A stretch of 64,000 nt of DNA, taken from assembly GCA_036245525.1 (NCBI GenBank), contig BTPG01000005.1, forward strand, positions 128,913,299 through 128,977,298. Direction: 5' to 3'. Shown in pieces: positions 50,871 through 61,424 of this stretch (positions are counted from its first letter, which is position 1; each line of letters opens with the position of its first letter). The notes below the pieces were generated by a model. That model was not told the DNA's origin, made no database searches, and saw only the letters and a list, made by a program, of their open reading frames with translations. This DNA comes from Semisulcospira habei (lineage: Eukaryota > Mollusca > Gastropoda > Semisulcospiridae). A program made the translations under genes and the position numbers.

Positions 50871-52713
50871 CGAGGCTCTGTTGGTATATGGCTGGTATAT
50901 AGAGTCTTTCTTGTGGGCAGTCAAGTCCAGCAAGATGTCAGGAACTGGTAAGAGCCAAGGTGGAGTGATGTGTTGCAGGGATTCCGAAACTATGTCCAGG
51001 TCCAATCCGGCCGCCTGCAGATGAGGTCGGACACGAAAAGAAAGTGGACGGACAGCTCCCAGATGGGTATCGTAAAGCTCTGCAAACGATGGTTTACAAA
51101 CACAATCATAGGCAGGATTGTCTGGATGGGCCTTCAGTTTTAGAACGTAGCTGAGCATGAGGTGGATGCGGCGGAGCTTGAGAGAAGGCTCCCCTGCCTC
51201 GGCATACAGACTAGGAACTGGAGACGTCCTGAAGGCCCCAAGACATATCCGCAGACCCTGATGGTGAATTGTGTTCAGACGCTGTAGCACAGACTTGGAA
51301 GCTGAGCCATACACCACAGAGCCGTAATCCAGTTTGGACCGAACAAGGGCCCGGTACAGACGAAGTAAGACAGTACGGTCCGCACCCCAGTCAGTACGAC
51401 CGACGACACGAAGAATGTCGAGAGCCTTCTGACAAGAGGTTCTAAGGTTAATTAATATGGTTGCGGAAGGTAAGTCTTTTGTCAAAAATGACCCCCAGAA
51501 ACTTTGCCTCCTCGGCCACCTTAATTGGCACTCCAGCAATGTTCAGGCTAGGTTCTGGAAAAAATTTCGTCTGGTTAGTAAAATGCACACAGACAGTCTT
51601 GGAGGGTGAGAACTTGAATCCATTGGGAGACACCCACCGCTGGATGCGATCAACGCACAGCTGCAAGCGCCTCTCAAGGGACGCAAGTCCTCGACCACGT
51701 GCGCACAAAGCAAAGTCGTCAACAAACAAAGAGCATTCAGAATCATCCTTGACGGCCTTTACAATGTTATTAATTTTAATACTAAATAAAACAGGAGATA
51801 GAATGCTGCCCTGTGGGACACCCATCTCCTATTCAAATGAGTCGGAGAGGGTGGAGCCCACACGGACATGGAACGACCGGTTAGTCAGAAAATTGTGAAT
51901 AAAAACGGGCAGGTGCCCTTTAAAACCCATGTCCAACAAGTCAGACATTATGCCATACTTCCAGGTAGTGTCATACGCCTTCTCAAGATCAAAGAAAATT
52001 GCATAGACATGCTGCTTGTTGACAAAAGCATCTCGAATAAATGATTCAAAGTGGACTAAATGGTCAGTTGTACTACAGAAGCGCCGGAAACCGCACTGGA
52101 GGTCTGTGAGGAGACCCTGTGACTCAAGATGCCACACCAGGCGGGCGTTGACCAGGCGCTCCATAGTTTTACATAAACATGATGTCAAAGCGATAGGCCG
52201 GTAGTTGCCCGGGTCGGAAGGATCCTTACCCGGCTTGGGGATCGGTACAACCACAGCCTGGCGCCAAGACGGAAAATGACCAGTTCTCCAGATATGGTTA
52301 AAGGCCTTGAGAAGTACAAGGAGTGACCTCTCAGGCAGATGCATTAGGAATTGATAGTGGACGGTATCTAGGCCAGCAGCAGAGTCATTACATTTCTGCA
52401 AGGCTTGATGCAATTCTGATAATGTAAATGGGACATTATAGTCTTCTGAGTTATCGGACTTAAAATCACAAATACGAGACTCTCGCTTCTCCTTCTCTCT
52501 CTGGAAGAAAGGTGAATAATGCTGAGTTGAAGAATTATGGGCAATGGTGGAGGCAAGCAAATTGGCCACAGCTATTTTATCTGTAACCAAGCTGGCACCA
52601 TCTCTAAGATGGCCAACAGAAGCCGAGCCACCGCTGCCCCTAATTCTCCGAACAGCTTCCATACTTTCTGGGACGGAGTCTGAGAAGTTAAAGATGAGAT
52701 GAAGCGTCTCCAA
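50652..52713 (-). pseudogene. Reverse transcriptase of the I-like LINE
   Basis: The polymerase is spread over at least three frames. 52713-51829 has SAAGLDTVHYQFLMHLPE, VVVPIPKPGKDPSDPGNYRP and FFDLEKAYDTTWKYGI. 51825-51448 has MGVPQGSILSPVLFSIKIN and the active site SLFVDDFALCARGR. 51539-50652 has the thumb and connection (RALVRSKLDYGSVVYGSA). A single in-frame stop separates the first two parts. The protein is dead but recognisable over its whole length. Confidence 0.88.
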
Positions 52714-53570
52714 GAAGCACGGCGTTCACGTTTAAAAGTGTAACAAGCTTTCACCCTCTGTCTTTTAAAGGTTAAAATATTCACTTGCGACGGATTACGG
52801 AAAGCACGTCGCTGAGCAGATTTGCGCACTATTTGGGCCTTGCGGCACTCTTCGTTGAACCATGGTACTCTCGGCTTCTGAGGGACTGATGCGGAAGTTT
52901 TAGGGATGGTTTCACCCGCTACGTCCAACAAAATAGTAGTAAAAGAAGAAATAGGTTCTTCAGATGACATGACCACCTCCTCTGTAATACGAGACTGTCA
53001 GAGGGAGGCGAACAGAGGCCAGTTAGCTTTCTTAAGATTCCAGCGCCCCACCGGCGGATCCTCCCCACAGCTGACCGATGACAGGACTACTGGAAGTGGT
53101 CACTACCACACAGGTCTTCGTGAACCTTCCAGTCAAAGTCCAGCATGAGAGAAGGATCACACACAGTGAGGTCTAGAATCCCCCATGAGAATAAAGGGAG
53201 GGGGCAGTTGATCAACTAAATTTAAAAAATCATTACTACAGACCCGCAGGGATGGTGGCAGGTAAATACTGCATATGGTTATGGTCTTCTTCAAGGTAAC
53301 CTAAGCTGCGACAGCCTGAAGACAGGTGTCGATGCTAACGGGGCTACATAAAATTTGGCTACTAATGAGAAGAGCCACTCCACCCAAGCGCCTCTCCGAA
53401 TCAGAGCCTTTATGTATAACGTTAAAACCATTAAAGGACACAGGGTCAGAAGTCTTCAGGTAAGTCTCCTGAAGAGATATTACTGAGGGGTTATAGCACT
53501 TGACTAAAAGACGTAATTCCTCAAAGTTAGCTTGAAAACCACGACAATTCCACTGAAGCAGAGAGTCCAT
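52714..53570 (-). pseudogene. Endonuclease of the I-like LINE, decayed
   Basis: It starts MDSLLQWNCRGFQANFEELR (Asn of the active site) with VISLQETYL (Glu). It reaches a stop at 53301; beyond it fragments such as GSDHF remain near 53090, and an EN-to-RT linker frame runs from 52976 to 52572 (KPRVPWFNEECRKAQ). Parts of the middle endonuclease look deleted. Confidence 0.8.
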
Positions 53571-53572
53571 GA

Positions 53573-55034
53573 TTATGTCTTATCTGGGGGTGCGGAGTTT
53601 TTCCCCCCTTTTTCCTTTGCCTTGGAAGGAGTTGGAGAAACAGAGGGGGGCCGGCTCCCAGGCCTCCTCTGGTTCTTAGGAGATGAAGGGGGTGGAGCTG
53701 CCGCAGCATCCGCAACTTCCACTCCCTCCATCTGCTCCTCCAATGCAGCATATTTGTTTTGAAGGGGGACATCATTGTTCCCCTTCTGGGCCCGTGCGCA
53801 CGGTGGTCCCATAGATTTCTTAGACTTCTGGTCCTGGGCAGCGGTCCTGCTGCTAGAGTTAGCGGCCTTAGAAGGCTGACCAGAGCCAGAAACCTTTGGC
53901 GTTGACAAACTAGCAGGTTTGGGTGGGGGCTGAGGCTTAGGGGCAGCAGAAGGCGGTGCCACCGGACCGGTAGCGTCCGCCCTCTGCGTTCCCTGGCTCC
54001 TCGTCACCACCGGAGGAGGGTTACTCTCCAGGGGCGAGAGGATCCGAGGCTCCGCCCCCAACCAAGAAGTTGGGGTTTGACAAGAGAAGTCTTTGGTGGG
54101 GCGCTTGCCTGCCACCGCAGCACTGAAAGTATACACAAAGTTGGTATTTGAGTTTGGCGCAGCCTCAGCTGCACCAGGACCGTCAATCAGTTTTTTTGCG
54201 TCCGCAAAGGACAGCCCCTTCTCCACACGCACCTGCTGAATTCTGCACTCGGAGATCCAACGAGGGCACTTATTGTCCGAAGCCATATGCGCCCCCTGGC
54301 AATTCACACACAGGGGGATGGCTGTGCAGGACTCAGCAGAGTGTCCGGGCTTAGTGCAACGGGCGCATAAAGCCTCTGCCTGGCGGCATGTCTTCTGCCC
54401 GGCGGCATGTCTTCTGCCCATGGCCATACTTTTGGCACTTAAAGCACCAGAGGGGGAGAGGGACGTACTTTTTCACTTTTACGGAGTAGTAACCTCCCCA
54501 GATGGTAGTAGGAGCTGTGGGGGTGCCAAACGTCAGGATGATGGTAGGGAGACGGATCTCCCTACCACCTCGTTTGGAAATGAAGCGCCTGACGTAGGTC
54601 ACCCCCTGTGACTCAAGGTTCCGTACAAGTTCATCTTCAGACAGTTCGGCCAATGCTTGATCTTTAATCACTCCTCTAGAGGAATTCATTGTTTTGTGGG
54701 GAGTGACCTCCACTGGAGTGTCTCCGATGGAGGAGAGCCTCAGTAGCCCATTGGAGTGTGCCCGGGTACGGCACTCTACCAGCAAGTCACCAGACCTGAG
54801 GCGCTGGGCCTCAGGCCTGCCAACACGGCTCCTGAGGGTCTCCCCTACCAGGAAAGGGTGCAGCTTGGAAACAGGCTTCTCTTTAACTTTGCTGTGGATA
54901 ATGAGAAAGCGAGGCCAGGCGGCCGACACCTGAGGTGTCGCTTCCTCACAGTCAGAGTCACTATCGTTGTCAATGACAATGTCGGCGGCTATGTGCCGCT
55001 TTGGTGCTAGTTTTGGTTTTTTGATATTTTCCAT
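53573..55034 (-). pseudogene. ORF1 (gag-like, zinc-knuckle) of the I-like LINE, broken by a 19-bp duplication
   Basis: This is the putative RNA-binding protein. From 55034 it runs through an N-terminal domain (SDSDCEEATPQV, KLHPFLVGETLRSRVG) to a first CCHC knuckle CFKCQKYGHGQKTC. A 19-bp tandem duplication (54382-54400 and 54401-54419) shifts the frame there. The other frame continues with CARCTKPGHSAESC and CVNCQGAHMASDNKC and a long proline-rich tail, ending at 53573. Confidence 0.88.
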
Positions 55035-55680
55035 ATTATAGTATGATAGATATTTATCCCCCGGGGGTCCCTGCCCGCCACCGAGCCCAACAAGGGAAAG
55101 TGCAATTGTCGGCGGGTCTCCAGCCGACGCACAATGGAGACTGCCCGAAAGATATACTCAAAGGGGTAAGCCCGATTGAACCGTTTGAGCCACCGCCTTC
55201 TATCACACTGTTGAATGCAGGGGAATACTGGCGTAAAGCACCTAATCAGCATCAGAGGCTATAGCATGGTGCTCCGTATAACAACCCGCATGTCAACAGG
55301 GGGATAGGGCTCAACGTGACAAGAGCCGATTGACTAGGCCGGTACGACTAGCCTCCCGTATAGGCAGAAGTCAAGGCCAAAGTGGAGTGTTTCAGCCACC
55401 AGGATCCTCTTCTCCCCCGACACAGGTCTCCAAGCACGGCAAATACTTGGGATCCAAAGGACCAAAAGCTCACGCGTATTTTTAAGGACCAATCCAACAT
55501 GGTAAGACCTGGGTAAGCACAGCTCCTTAAAAACCGGACCAGTGAAAAAGACTGAACAACATATCTGCTGACATCAAGTCCTAATCCTGGACAAAGATGG
55601 CACCCCTCTGCTAGCCCACTCAGTCAGGGACTGAGGAGGCTACCCACCCACGTCACGTGGAGGCCGGTGCCCAGTCCACC

Positions 55681-56912
55681 GCTAGAGGTGGGGTCGGACT
55701 AGAGGAAGAACGGGGACCAGAACCGCCAGCCTGCCGGAGGCCAGGCGCCAGTGCCGAAGAAGGTTAAGCCGCAGCGGGCGGGCGAAGAGCCTGCCGAGGG
55801 GTAACAGAACCACTGCCGATCTGAGGAGTCCCAGAAGCTGTAGCCAGACCCTGGCTGGGAAGAAGTTCCCGAGTTCCATCTGACGAGTGAGCTCGGCGAT
55901 CTTCCACCGCCGCACCACTGGAAGCCGCACCAGGTTGAGGTCGGTCAGGAATCCTATGTCCAAGTGGATGAACCAGCGCGACGGCGTGAGATCCGACTTG
56001 CCCGGATAGACCAGAAACAGACCTGCCTTGCCCGGATAGACCAGAAATCTGAGAAACTGAGCCGGCAGAGAAGGAAGAGGAGAGAGTCCCTGTCGTCTTC
56101 CAGGGCTGCGGCGATCTGGTTGCGAAGGAGCAGATCGTCTAGGGAATTGGAGGCCAGGCTCAAAGACCCCGCTGCCGGAACTTGGCCACCACCACATTGA
56201 GGAGCCTCGTGAAGACCCAGGGGCTGATGTTGAGGCTGAAGGGTAGGGCTCGGAACTGGTACATGACCCCACGAAGGCGAAGCGCAGATTTCGGCAGGAG
56301 GCCGTTGCAAGGGGACATGTAGAAACGCATCCGCCAATCGAGGCTGATCACGAAGTCCATTGGCCGGACCACCGAGTGAAGGACCCTGGCTGTCTCCATC
56401 CAAAAGTGTGGTGTGGAAATGTACTGGTTTAGCGCCGAAAGGTTCATGACTGGGCACCACTTGCCGCTGGGCTTGGGGACGACGAACAGAAAGCTGGGGA
56501 GTCGTGACGGTAGACTACCGCTGTAGCCGCCTTGTGGAGCAAGGCACCCACCTCCTCGAGAAGGGCGTCTGCCTAGAGCGGGTTGCCCGGTAACTGGGTC
56601 CATAGGGGGGACTGTCGCAGAGGCGGCGGGGACTGTTCGGAGATCTGAAGGCCTTTGGAACTGTCGAGCGAATCCAGGGGGTCGTCCGGGAACAGCGAGT
56701 GACAAGCTTCGCTGTGAAGGGCCATCCGCCCGCCGACTGGCGCGACCCACAGCCTTGCGGGAAGCGAGAAAGCGGGAGGCAGAGGGGGCGGCGGCAGGCC
56801 AGGGCCACAGGACCTTGGACACCTCCTTGACAGTCTGCCATGTGTCCCCAGGAGCTGCGGGACCTGGTGGAGCTGAGAGGTCACTGACTTGGGAAGATCT
56901 GCACAGTAGCAA
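55681..56912 (-). pseudogene. Reverse transcriptase of DIRS-3, multiply frameshifted
   Basis: Fragments in three frames: FLFVVPKPSGKWCPVMNLSA and FRALPFSLNISPWVFTRLLN (56912-56160), the active-site region reading SLDDLLLRNQI (56460-55954) where DIRS-1 has YLDD, and KSDLTPSRWFIHLDIGFLTD to the thumb (56272-55682). A duplication of about 29 bp (TTGCCCGGATAGACCAGAAA at about 55998 and 56027) repeats a short segment of the polymerase. Confidence 0.82.
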
Positions 56913-57340
56913 AGGAGGGTGTCCCGGAGCCAGAGGTCACAGTTGGCCGCCACCGCCATGACGTTAGTTGACGAGTGATAGGCGGCCCGGACAGCCGCCC
57001 CCAAGACGGAAGGATGCCACGGAGGGGGGACGAGGCCGCCAGGTCCGAGGTGTCCTCCAAACATTGCAGTACTGCCTGTGTCGCCAGTTCCAAAACCCCA
57101 GAGCAGGCCAGGGAGTCGCGAACGAGGGTCGATATTTGTCCAGTGCATGAGGTCAACCGTGCTGGAGCAAACTGTGGGCCCCCCCCCCCCCACGCCTGAG
57201 TCAGCACCGACGGATCCAGGGTGGGGAGAGGCACGGGGAAGGTTAGGGAATGCCTGGTGTACCACTCCTGGCGAAAGCTCATGTTGAGACCGGCGGGTCA
57301 CCGGGAGTCCGCGAAGAAGGCGTTGTCACTGAAGCTGTCC
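56573..57340 (-). pseudogene. gag-like region of DIRS-3
   Basis: Homologous to the C-terminal half of DIRS-1 gag: AAYHSSTNVMAVAANCDL, then in a second frame GDTWQTVKEVSKVLWP and SRFLASRKAVGRASRR. The first frame runs from 57301 with the counterpart of the DIYFRQQWY block near its start (FRQEWYTRHS in another frame). Confidence 0.75.
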
Positions 57341-58690
57341 TGGCCAACCAGGCTCGGACAGATCAGAGCGTGGGTGGAGCGTGACTGAGTCCCGCCGGCC
57401 CTGTTCGGACCAATCGGAGCAGGGGGGTGGGGGGGCATAGCTAGTGCTCGCTGGCCACGCTCGGACGGTCGGAGTGTGGGGGAATGCGACCGAGTCACGC
57501 TGGCCCCGTGTTACGTGGTGGGGTTGTAGTCGTAGTATGATAAACACACCAGACGCACGCACGTAAGGTTCTTTTAAATAACCCTCATTCAGCTGCAATC
57601 CGTCAACCGTGGCTTAAGGATGTAGACAATACTGGAGAAACAGTTCCAACAATATTTTAATTCAGCGATGCGATCTCCACATATGTAGTTCCAAACTCAC
57701 AAACACTGATACAAGGTCTCTTCTGCAATGTCCACACTCCGACACACAGTTTCTCATACACAGCGTCTCACACGAAGTACACCCAACACGGGCCACGTAC
57801 CTACGCTAACTGAGTGTCTCTACAACTGACAAGTGCAAGACAATATACGCATGAGCTTCCTAGCACGATCCTTTTATAACAGGCTTTCCAGAAAGATCGC
57901 GGAAATTCGTATAACACAACCAATCAGAACAAAATACGCAATTAAAACTCCTAAATATCAATGAATGAACATTTCACTGGAATATTCTGTGAGAATCTGG
58001 CTGCTATATACAAACCCTATGTTGGGAAAAATACCGGCGCGCAACGACGTCACACAAAAGTAGGCCAGGCAGGTCACGACCTTTTCCGCTAAATTTGGAA
58101 AACATGCGATTAGTGCGCTAGTACTGAACGCTAAGCTACACACGCGCAGTAAACAAATGAATACTCGAGCTGCTTCTAGACTCTTCGTGACTCAACTCCG
58201 TGCGGCAACAGATAATCAACACGGCACTATCCGTAAACGAAAGTGAAATTCACTGAAAAGATACGTGATTCGTAATCATGATAGCTCAAATAAATATCGG
58301 ATCATTTCCTACGATTTATGCATGACCGTTCTCACAGAACAACACAACCACAATCGTAACACCCCGCCCAGATGAATCGGAGCGGGGGGGAGACGTATGT
58401 AAAGCTCGGGCGAATCGGAGTGGGAGGGGAGCAAATCTAGAGCTCGCCGGCCATGCTCAGACAGGTCAGAGCATGGGGGGAGCGCGACCGAGTCTCACGC
58501 CAGCCCCGCCCGGATGTATCAGAAGGGGGGGGGGGGGGGGGGGGGGGAGGGCGCTTGTCAAGCTCACCGGCCCTGCTCGGACGAATCGGAGCCGGAGGGG
58601 GGGGGGGGGGGGGGGGGGGGGGAGAAATCTAGGGCTCGCCGGCCACGCTCAGATAAATGGGAGCGGGGGGGGGGGGGGGGGGGGTCTCTA
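57341..58690. repeat. ~60-bp tandem repeat in DIRS-3 with G-runs, split by a solo LTR
   Basis: Units contain GCTCGCCGGCCACGCTCGGAC or GCTCGGACGAATCGGAGC-type sequence followed by G runs of 10-25. They lie at 57341-57508 and 58362-58690, on either side of the LTR. Confidence 0.75.
57509..58361. mobile_element. Solo LTR in DIRS-3
   Basis: An 853-bp unit begins TGTTACGTGG and ends AATCGTAACA, with inverted TGTTACG/CGTAACA termini and a perfect 5-bp target duplication CCCCG (57504-57508 and 58362-58366). No coding region is present. TG...CA ends and a 5-bp duplication fit an LTR of the Ty3 or Pao type left after recombination of two LTRs. Orientation is uncertain: CTTTTATAAC (about 57871) is a TATA candidate on the plus strand. 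Confidence 0.8.
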
Positions 58691-58699
58691 AAGCATGCG

Positions 58700-59170
58700 T
58701 AGAAGGAATGCACTTACCTGACCAACAGAACAAAAGGGGTGCCGGACGAGCTGCCACACCGATGACATCCGAGCTGGCACGCTGCGGAGATCCCGTAGAG
58801 AGCGGGGGCGCCAGGGGAGGTTAGCCGGGGCTCGGAAGGATGCTCCCACCGGAAGAAACCCCAGAGCTGAGACCAAGGCTCTTCTCTCCACGAGGCACAC
58901 ACCTCACATGTCCGACCGGAAGCACAGCCTGAGCACGGGAGTCAGACTTTGTGGGCGACTGAAAGTCTCTGCAGCGAAGGCAGGTCTTCGCGCACTCGCC
59001 ACAACACCCAGTCACTTCCCCTGAGGAAGGCACAAATTCCCAACATTCCCAACTAGCAGGGGCCAACGTAAGAGTCCAGGCACAAGACCCGCAAAGTCCG
59101 AGATGAAGCAGGACCATACACAGCCGCAAACGCCTTCTGTCTTAGCTAGGCCGAAACACAACCACGCACG
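58700..59170 (-). pseudogene. DIRS-3 leader and gag N-terminus
   Basis: The minus strand reads CCGECAKTC-LRCRDFQSPTKSD, a decayed version of the gag cysteine motif (CGGFQWPSD in the other copies). No open frame persists. Confidence 0.55.
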
Positions 59171-59382
59171 GTCAAGCTAAGGGTAAAACTGGCGGGCTTC
59201 CACCCAACACGTGACCTGATAGGCAGGGAAGGGGAGGCCACCCAGGGTGCCTAGGCATGGATCCCCAGTGTCTCCTCCCCAGTTGTGCAGGGGACACAAC
59301 TTATGCTTAGGCTGAAATCAGTAGGCTAAAGGGTATCTTCCATATAGTAATGCCAACGGTAATGTATTTTGAGAAAACAAAT

Positions 59383-59465
59383 TAGAAAATGGAACAATCC
59401 ATCAGCATCAAATGAAACAATTGCTCCTAGAACAGAACAATACTGGTTTCATAACTTGTTCAAAT
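59383..59465. other. Flank between DIRS-3 and P1 copy 4
   Basis: AT-rich sequence with no recognised feature. Confidence 0.4.
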
Positions 59466-59600
59466 TTAACCCACTGAACCCACAGCCGCATTTCCCAAAT
59501 TTTGGAGGCGTTACTTAACGACTATGTACTACTTGAAGGAGATGGACTGACCATAATAATAATAATTCAAGGTTAGTGCCAGATTAGCTTGGCGCCTGAA
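59466..59600. mobile_element. TTAA-type foldback, family P1, copy 4 (left half only)
   Basis: TTAACCCACTGAACCCACAG, AATTTTGGAGGCGTTAC and AGTGCCAGATTAGCTTGGCG are present, but the right arm is missing. Confidence 0.7.
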
Positions 59601-59714
59601 GTCTGTTTCAATGTAGTGACAGAGTTATGGGGTGTTGCGAATTAGTTTGTGTTATGAAGCACGTTTGTGTGTGAGAACGCGTGACAGTTATTTGTATCAG
59701 CCAGGTTACGTAAG

Positions 59715-61359
59715 ACCTAGAAACAACAGTAGAGATGCTGTACCCACTGTTTGGAAAGATCTGGGAAGAGGAGGTGATGCCGGCTGACTGGAAGGAGGGG
59801 TACCTAATCAAGCTTCCCAAGAAAGGCCACCTCAGCAAGTGTTCCAACTACAGAGGAATCACCTTGCTGTCAGTACCAGGAAAGGTCTTCAACAGGATCA
59901 TCCTGGAGAGAATGAAGAGCTCCGTCAACCCCCAGCTGAGAGACCAGCAAGCAGATTCAGGAAAAACCGATCATGTACAGACCAGATTGCCACTCTCCGC
60001 ATCATCGTGGAGCAGTCTCTGGAGTGGAGCTCCCCGCTGTACGTCAACTTTGTGGATTACGAAAAAGCATTTGACAGCGTGGACCGAGAGACTTTGTATA
60101 AACTCCTACGACATTACGGTGTACTCGCAAAGCTCATCTGCCTGATCAAGAGCTGCTACGATGGCATGACATGTCGTGTGATCCACGAAGGGCAGTTCAC
60201 CAGGGAGCTCCAGGTCAGAACCGGCGTCAGGCAGGGGTGTTTACTGTCTCCGTTTCTCTTCCTACTAGCCATAGACTGGGTCATGAAGAGGACCACAGAG
60301 CAGAGAAGAAGCGGAATACAGTGGACACTGTGGACACAGCTTGACGACCTCGATTTTGCAGACGACTTGGTGTTACTGTCCCACACTCATCAACAAATGC
60401 AGGACAAGACCACGAGGCTTGCTGACATCTCGTCCCAGGTGGGCCTCACCATCCACAAACAAAAAACAAAGACAATGAGGCTGAACGCAACCAGAGAAGA
60501 ACCAGTCTTGCTTGCTGGCACCTCGCTGGAGGAGGTGGAGTCCTTCACCCATCTCGGGAGCATCATCGACAAAAAAGGTGGCACTGATGCAGATATCTGA
60601 GCACGAATCGGTAAAGCAAGAGCAGCCTTTCTCCAGCTGAAAAAAAGTGTGGAGTTCCAGAGAGCTGTCACAACACACCAAAGTCCAGATTTTCAACTCA
60701 AACGTAAAAGCAGTTCTCCTATATGGAGCAGAGACTTGGAGGTTGACAAAAACCACAGTCAATAGAGTAAAGATCTTCATTAACAGTTGCCTTAGAAGAA
60801 TCTTGAAAATCCACTGGCCAGAGAAGATCAGCAACATCAGACTCTGGGAGAGAACAGAGCAGATAACAGCAGAGAATGAAATTGGGCGAAGAAGATGGGG
60901 ATGGATTGGTCACAGTCTGAGAAAGCCAGTTTCCATTATCACTAGGGAGGCATTGTCATGGAACCCCCAGGGAAAGAGGAAAAGAGGCAGGTTGAGAAAC
61001 ACCTGGCGTCGAGACCTCCAAGCAGACATCAAGAGACTGGGAACCACCTGGAGTAAAATCGAAGGAGAAGCACACAGACCTGTTTACCCCCTGGGTGCAG
61101 TCAGTGTACTTTCAACTGACTAATTGTGTACTTTGGACCTCACAATGTGTATTTATTCACAAGCCAGTGAGTTGTCAGTTTCTCCAAAATGTGTATTTTT
61201 GTGTATAAACATGTACATGTATGTGTACCCCAAAGCAAAATTGTGTACTTTAATACGCCAAATGTGTATGGTAAACAGGTCTGAGCACAGGACAGGAGTC
61301 GCTGGAGGTCTCTCGTCGACGGCCTATACCCTGGGAGGGGTTACGCCGTAAGTAAGTAA
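59715..61359 (+). mobile_element. LINE-1D: 5'-truncated, decayed copy carrying a MITE
   Basis: It is flanked by the 11-bp duplication GGTTACGTAAG (59704-59714 and 61360-61370). It contains the polymerase part of the LINE-1 protein in two overlapping frames (59735-60145 and 59839-60600), with [19 protein letters not shown] and LDFADDLVLLSH intact. A stop follows at 60598, and another frame holds the C-terminus (from 60647). A MITE interrupts the tail region at 61075. Confidence 0.9.
61075..61283 (+). mobile_element. MITE with CAGACCTGTTTACCC terminal repeats, copy 2
   Basis: It begins CAGACCTGTTTACCCCCTGG and ends ATGGTAAACAGGTCTG. It is flanked by the perfect 6-bp duplication AGCACA (61069-61074 and 61284-61289); LINE-1A shows the empty site. 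The interior has repeated TGTGTA words (TTGTGTACTTT, ATGTGTATTT, ATGTGTACCCC, ATGTGTATGG) that could be subterminal protein-binding motifs. Confidence 0.93.
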
Positions 61360-61424
61360 GGTTACGTAAGGTACCTCATATCATCCAAGTTGTGTGTGTG
61401 TTTAGCATGTGTTACGGGGCAGTG

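Larger units (their letters stand above)
49808..55673 (-). mobile_element. I-like LINE (gag-like ORF1, EN, RT, RNase H) nested in DIRS-3
   Basis: It is flanked by the 7-bp duplication GTCCACC (49801-49807 and 55674-55680). The interrupted DIRS sequence continues on both sides in the correct order (RNase H to the left, RT to the right). It has two coding regions, ORF1 with zinc knuckles and ORF2 with endonuclease, polymerase and RNase H; a LINE with RNase H after the polymerase fits the I group. The 5' leader is about 55035-55673 and the 3' region about 49808-50028. Confidence 0.9.
47493..59382 (-). mobile_element. DIRS-3: composite, degenerate DIRS-type element
   Basis: The left end matches AAATGAATTTTTCTCTAAAA and the terminal repeats are about 190 bp (47533-47725 and 59171-59362). 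The internal complementary region is at 47759-47857. Order on the minus strand: terminal repeat, leader and zinc motif, gag, RT, [LINE], RNase H, recombinase, ICR, terminal repeat. Terminal repeats differ from DIRS-1 and DIRS-2, but the TATTTTTTCGAAAAATA palindrome and overall plan are shared. It is broken by many frameshifts, by an I-like LINE (49808-55673) and by a solo LTR (57509-58361). Without these it would be about 5.2 kb. Confidence 0.9.
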
